Below are positions 62,097 through 64,000 of a DNA stretch of 64,000 nucleotides, one piece after another. Below the pieces are notes generated by a model. That model was not told the DNA's origin. It saw nothing but the letters and a program-made list of their open reading frames with translations, and made no database searches. Position 1 is the stretch's first letter; every line of letters starts with the position of its first letter. The DNA is from Lysinibacillus odysseyi (GTDB lineage Bacteria; Bacillota; Bacilli; Bacillales_A; Planococcaceae): assembly GCA_014595895.1 (NCBI GenBank), contig JABUKB010000001.1:806001-870000 (forward strand), written 5' to 3'. Position numbers and translations under genes: made by a program.

Positions 62097-63551
62097 ATGA
62101 AGATACCTAATAACAAAATCGCAAATGGTGATTTTAAAAGGTATCATGAACCACTTAAAGAAATTATGTCTGAATTTGTTAGACCTGGAGTATATTTGGG
62201 CGATTTTGGATATAAGGATTATTCTCAAATATATGAACTAGAGGAGATAGCTATTGAATATTGGTGGGTTACAACTTGTATTAGAAGGCTCCATAAAGGA
62301 GGAACTTTAAAGGTTGAATATAGTGAATATAGAGTAGTATGTGATGCTGAAATAGAAAAGCTTTTAAGTTTATATGATTCTAGAGATAGTGATATGAGTA
62401 CATTATTGGGAATAGTACTTAGTCAAGATTCTTCTAGTGGATTATTGCCATGTTATAACGTATATAAAGAAAGAATACCTAGAGAAATGTTCAAATTATT
62501 TGAAGTAGAATTAGATATTGCTAATGAATTCTTGCCAAATATAGTTTGGAGTACATTTGATTTTAAAGACTTTTATGTTTCAAATAAATTTTTAGAGGTA
62601 GAATTTTTTGAATATTACAAATTTAATCTGAAAGATTTTATCTACGTATGTTTTCTAATTACATATGAACATATGGGTTCTACATATAAAAATACAAATA
62701 ATGTTTTAGAAATGTTCAAAAGAGCTTATCGATACTTTACAGATAAAAACGAGTTTGTAGAAGGATTATATGAAATAAATCTAGATTTACAAAAACATGG
62801 TGATGAGAAATATTTCTTTGATAGTCAAATTACTTTAGAGGAAATTAATAAAATAATTTCTTATCTAACTTTAGATTACGAAAATAGAAATAATCTTTCC
62901 TTAACAACGTTGGGTCCTAAAAAAATGATTTTAGAACTGGAAGAAGAAAATTATATCTTAATAGATTATTTACCATTACCCGATATAATTCTGAAAATTA
63001 CATATCCATTGAACCTTGAAAACGATGTTGAGAAACAAAAAGGTTATATATTCGAAGACTATGTTATCAAGGAATTAAATAAGGAAAATATTAAATTATG
63101 GGAATGCAAGAAAGAACTAAAACAAGAAGACGGAACTTCCAAGGAAATAGACGTTAGTTTTATTTATAAAAATATATTATTTGTTTGTGAATGTAAGTCT
63201 AATAAGCAGTCAATTGTATTTAACATGATTGGTGATAGAAAGAGTTTAAATTATAGAGAGGATAAAAATAAATCGGGATTAAGTCAAGTGGACAAGAAAG
63301 TAGATTGGCTGATAAAAGGTTCGAAACCTTTAAATTATAAAATTCCAGAAAATGTGGAATATATTGTTCCTATATTGATTACACCTTTTTTAGAATACAT
63401 TTGGAGCTTGGAAGATAAACTTTGGTTAAATAATAGAACTCCGAGAATAATTAAGTGTAGGGAACTTATTGATTTTGTAAAGGAAGATTCTTTAAGTAAT
63501 CTAATATCAAAGCCCTATGTTAAAAAATATTTGCATATGTCTATTTTGTAG
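62097..63551 (+). CDS. PD-(D/E)XK-like nuclease-domain protein, C-terminal part
   Basis: The 484-residue frame has no good ribosome binding site at its ATG and continues open upstream to 61953, where WLHLYRRIGVSGHGNPR reads as normal protein. The C-terminal third holds a nuclease-like core: GYIFEDYVIKEL with a conserved Glu, then KEIDVSFIYKNILFVCECKS, where Asp352, Glu365 and Lys367 form the (I)D-x12-ExK pattern of PD-(D/E)XK or NERD-like enzymes. The N-terminal region is of unknown type. Base composition is more AT-rich than its neighbours. A defence or DNA-repair role is possible. Confidence 0.65.
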   Translation: MKIPNNKIANGDFKRYHEPLKEIMSEFVRPGVYLGDFGYKDYSQIYELEEIAIEYWWVTTCIRRLHKGGTLKVEYSEYRVVCDAEIEKLLSLYDSRDSDMSTLLGIVLSQDSSSGLLPCYNVYKERIPREMFKLFEVELDIANEFLPNIVWSTFDFKDFYVSNKFLEVEFFEYYKFNLKDFIYVCFLITYEHMGSTYKNTNNVLEMFKRAYRYFTDKNEFVEGLYEINLDLQKHGDEKYFFDSQITLEEINKIISYLTLDYENRNNLSLTTLGPKKMILELEEENYILIDYLPLPDIILKITYPLNLENDVEKQKGYIFEDYVIKELNKENIKLWECKKELKQEDGTSKEIDVSFIYKNILFVCECKSNKQSIVFNMIGDRKSLNYREDKNKSGLSQVDKKVDWLIKGSKPLNYKIPENVEYIVPILITPFLEYIWSLEDKLWLNNRTPRIIKCRELIDFVKEDSLSNLISKPYVKKYLHMSIL

Positions 63552-63610
63552 AGAATTTGCAGGGTACAAAAATAGAAACTGGATTTATCTCACTTTAAAA
63601 ATGTGATTAA

Positions 63611-63986
63611 GCAGATATCAGTAAGATTTTACGTCAACTATATGAAAGAAAAGGTGTAGAAATTATTGAAGCTACAGCATGCCGGATCATATACATATGT
63701 TAGTGAGGATTCCGTCTAAATTAAGTGCTTCAGTATGTATGGCGTGTTTAAAGGATAAAAGTAGTTTAACGATTTTCAACCGACATACGAATTTAAAATA
63801 TTGATATGGAAATCGCCAGTTTTGGTGCCGAGGGTACTATGTGGATACGATCGGCCGAAATAAAAAAAGTCATTCAAGAGTATACCAAGAATCAATTACA
63901 AGAAGATATCCTCCATGATCAAATAGACAATGAAGGAATTCATTGACGCATTCACAGGAGAAGGAATCAAGCGAAGTAAAGGATAA
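63611..63986 (+). mobile_element. IS200/IS605-family transposase (TnpA) remnant
   Basis: Across at least three frameshifts or stops this reads as the Y1 transposase: ADISKILRQLYERKGVEIIE, PDHIHMLVRIPSKLSASV (HUH motif), KDKSSLTIFNRHTNLKY with a following TGA, YGNRQFWCRGYYVDTIGRNK, and KEFIDAFTGEGIKRSKG before a TAA. The N-terminus is missing. It is an inactive element at the right edge of the window. Confidence 0.82.
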
Positions 63987-64000
63987 ATAAACCGCTTTAG

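Noticed and set aside
1..64000. CRISPR arrays, tRNA and rRNA genes, riboswitch classes
   Set aside because: No regularly spaced direct repeats, tRNA cloverleaf or rRNA sequence was noticed on either strand. The biotin operon is explained by a protein operator rather than a riboswitch.

Overview
The window is AT-rich DNA from a low-GC Gram-positive bacterium of the order Bacillales. Lysinibacillus or a near relative in the Planococcaceae/Caryophanaceae is the best guess. The grounds are strong AGGAGG ribosome binding sites with many TTG/GTG starts, an SLH-domain cell-wall protein, a cydAB-cydS oxidase, a BirA-type biotin operator and a MnxG-type multicopper oxidase. No rRNA, tRNA or CRISPR array was recognised. 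The genus is inference from gene content.

Region 1 (1-20 kb) is a patchwork of small operons: a TetR regulator divergent from a membrane permease, a MarR-controlled heterodimeric ABC exporter, a saccharopine-dehydrogenase-like oxidoreductase, a tautomerase, a CPBP protease, the cytochrome bd operon cydA-cydB-cydS (with a further 30-residue membrane ORF just upstream), an rRNA methyltransferase remnant and an erythromycin-esterase-family protein. A short hairpin repeat containing CAATCGGGCGC recurs between these genes.

Region 2 (20-34 kb) holds a glycerophosphodiesterase, a CopC-CopD copper protein, and a compact run of three small proteins ending in a 1256-residue six-cupredoxin oxidase. That run closely resembles the MnxE-MnxF-MnxG manganese oxidase of Bacillus spores. 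Then come several orphan small proteins on both strands and a secreted YcdB/SLH protein.

Region 3 (33.7-40.6 kb) is one long operon behind a near-ideal BirA operator: bioY, an acyl-CoA ligase (YhfT-like), a thiolase (YhfS-like), two half-size hotdog dehydratase proteins, a short-chain reductase and a dedicated ECF module (EcfA1-EcfA2-EcfT). It couples biotin import to an apparent acyl-chain pathway that could supply a pimeloyl precursor.

Region 4 (40.8-64 kb) is accessory in character. A decayed WYL regulator and a 3' remnant of rtcB flank an intact four-gene operon: three different dynamin-like GTPases plus a Sel1/TPR-like protein ending in a CFI-box. This is the best candidate here for an undescribed system. 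After it come a CitA/CitB-type two-component system driving a tctC-tctB-tctA tricarboxylate transporter (with a highly structured spacer between tctC and tctB), two MFS transporters, a YkuS protein, a truncated second copy of a DUF1284 gene, a PD-(D/E)XK-like nuclease gene split by one in-frame TAG, and an IS200/IS605 transposase remnant at the right edge.
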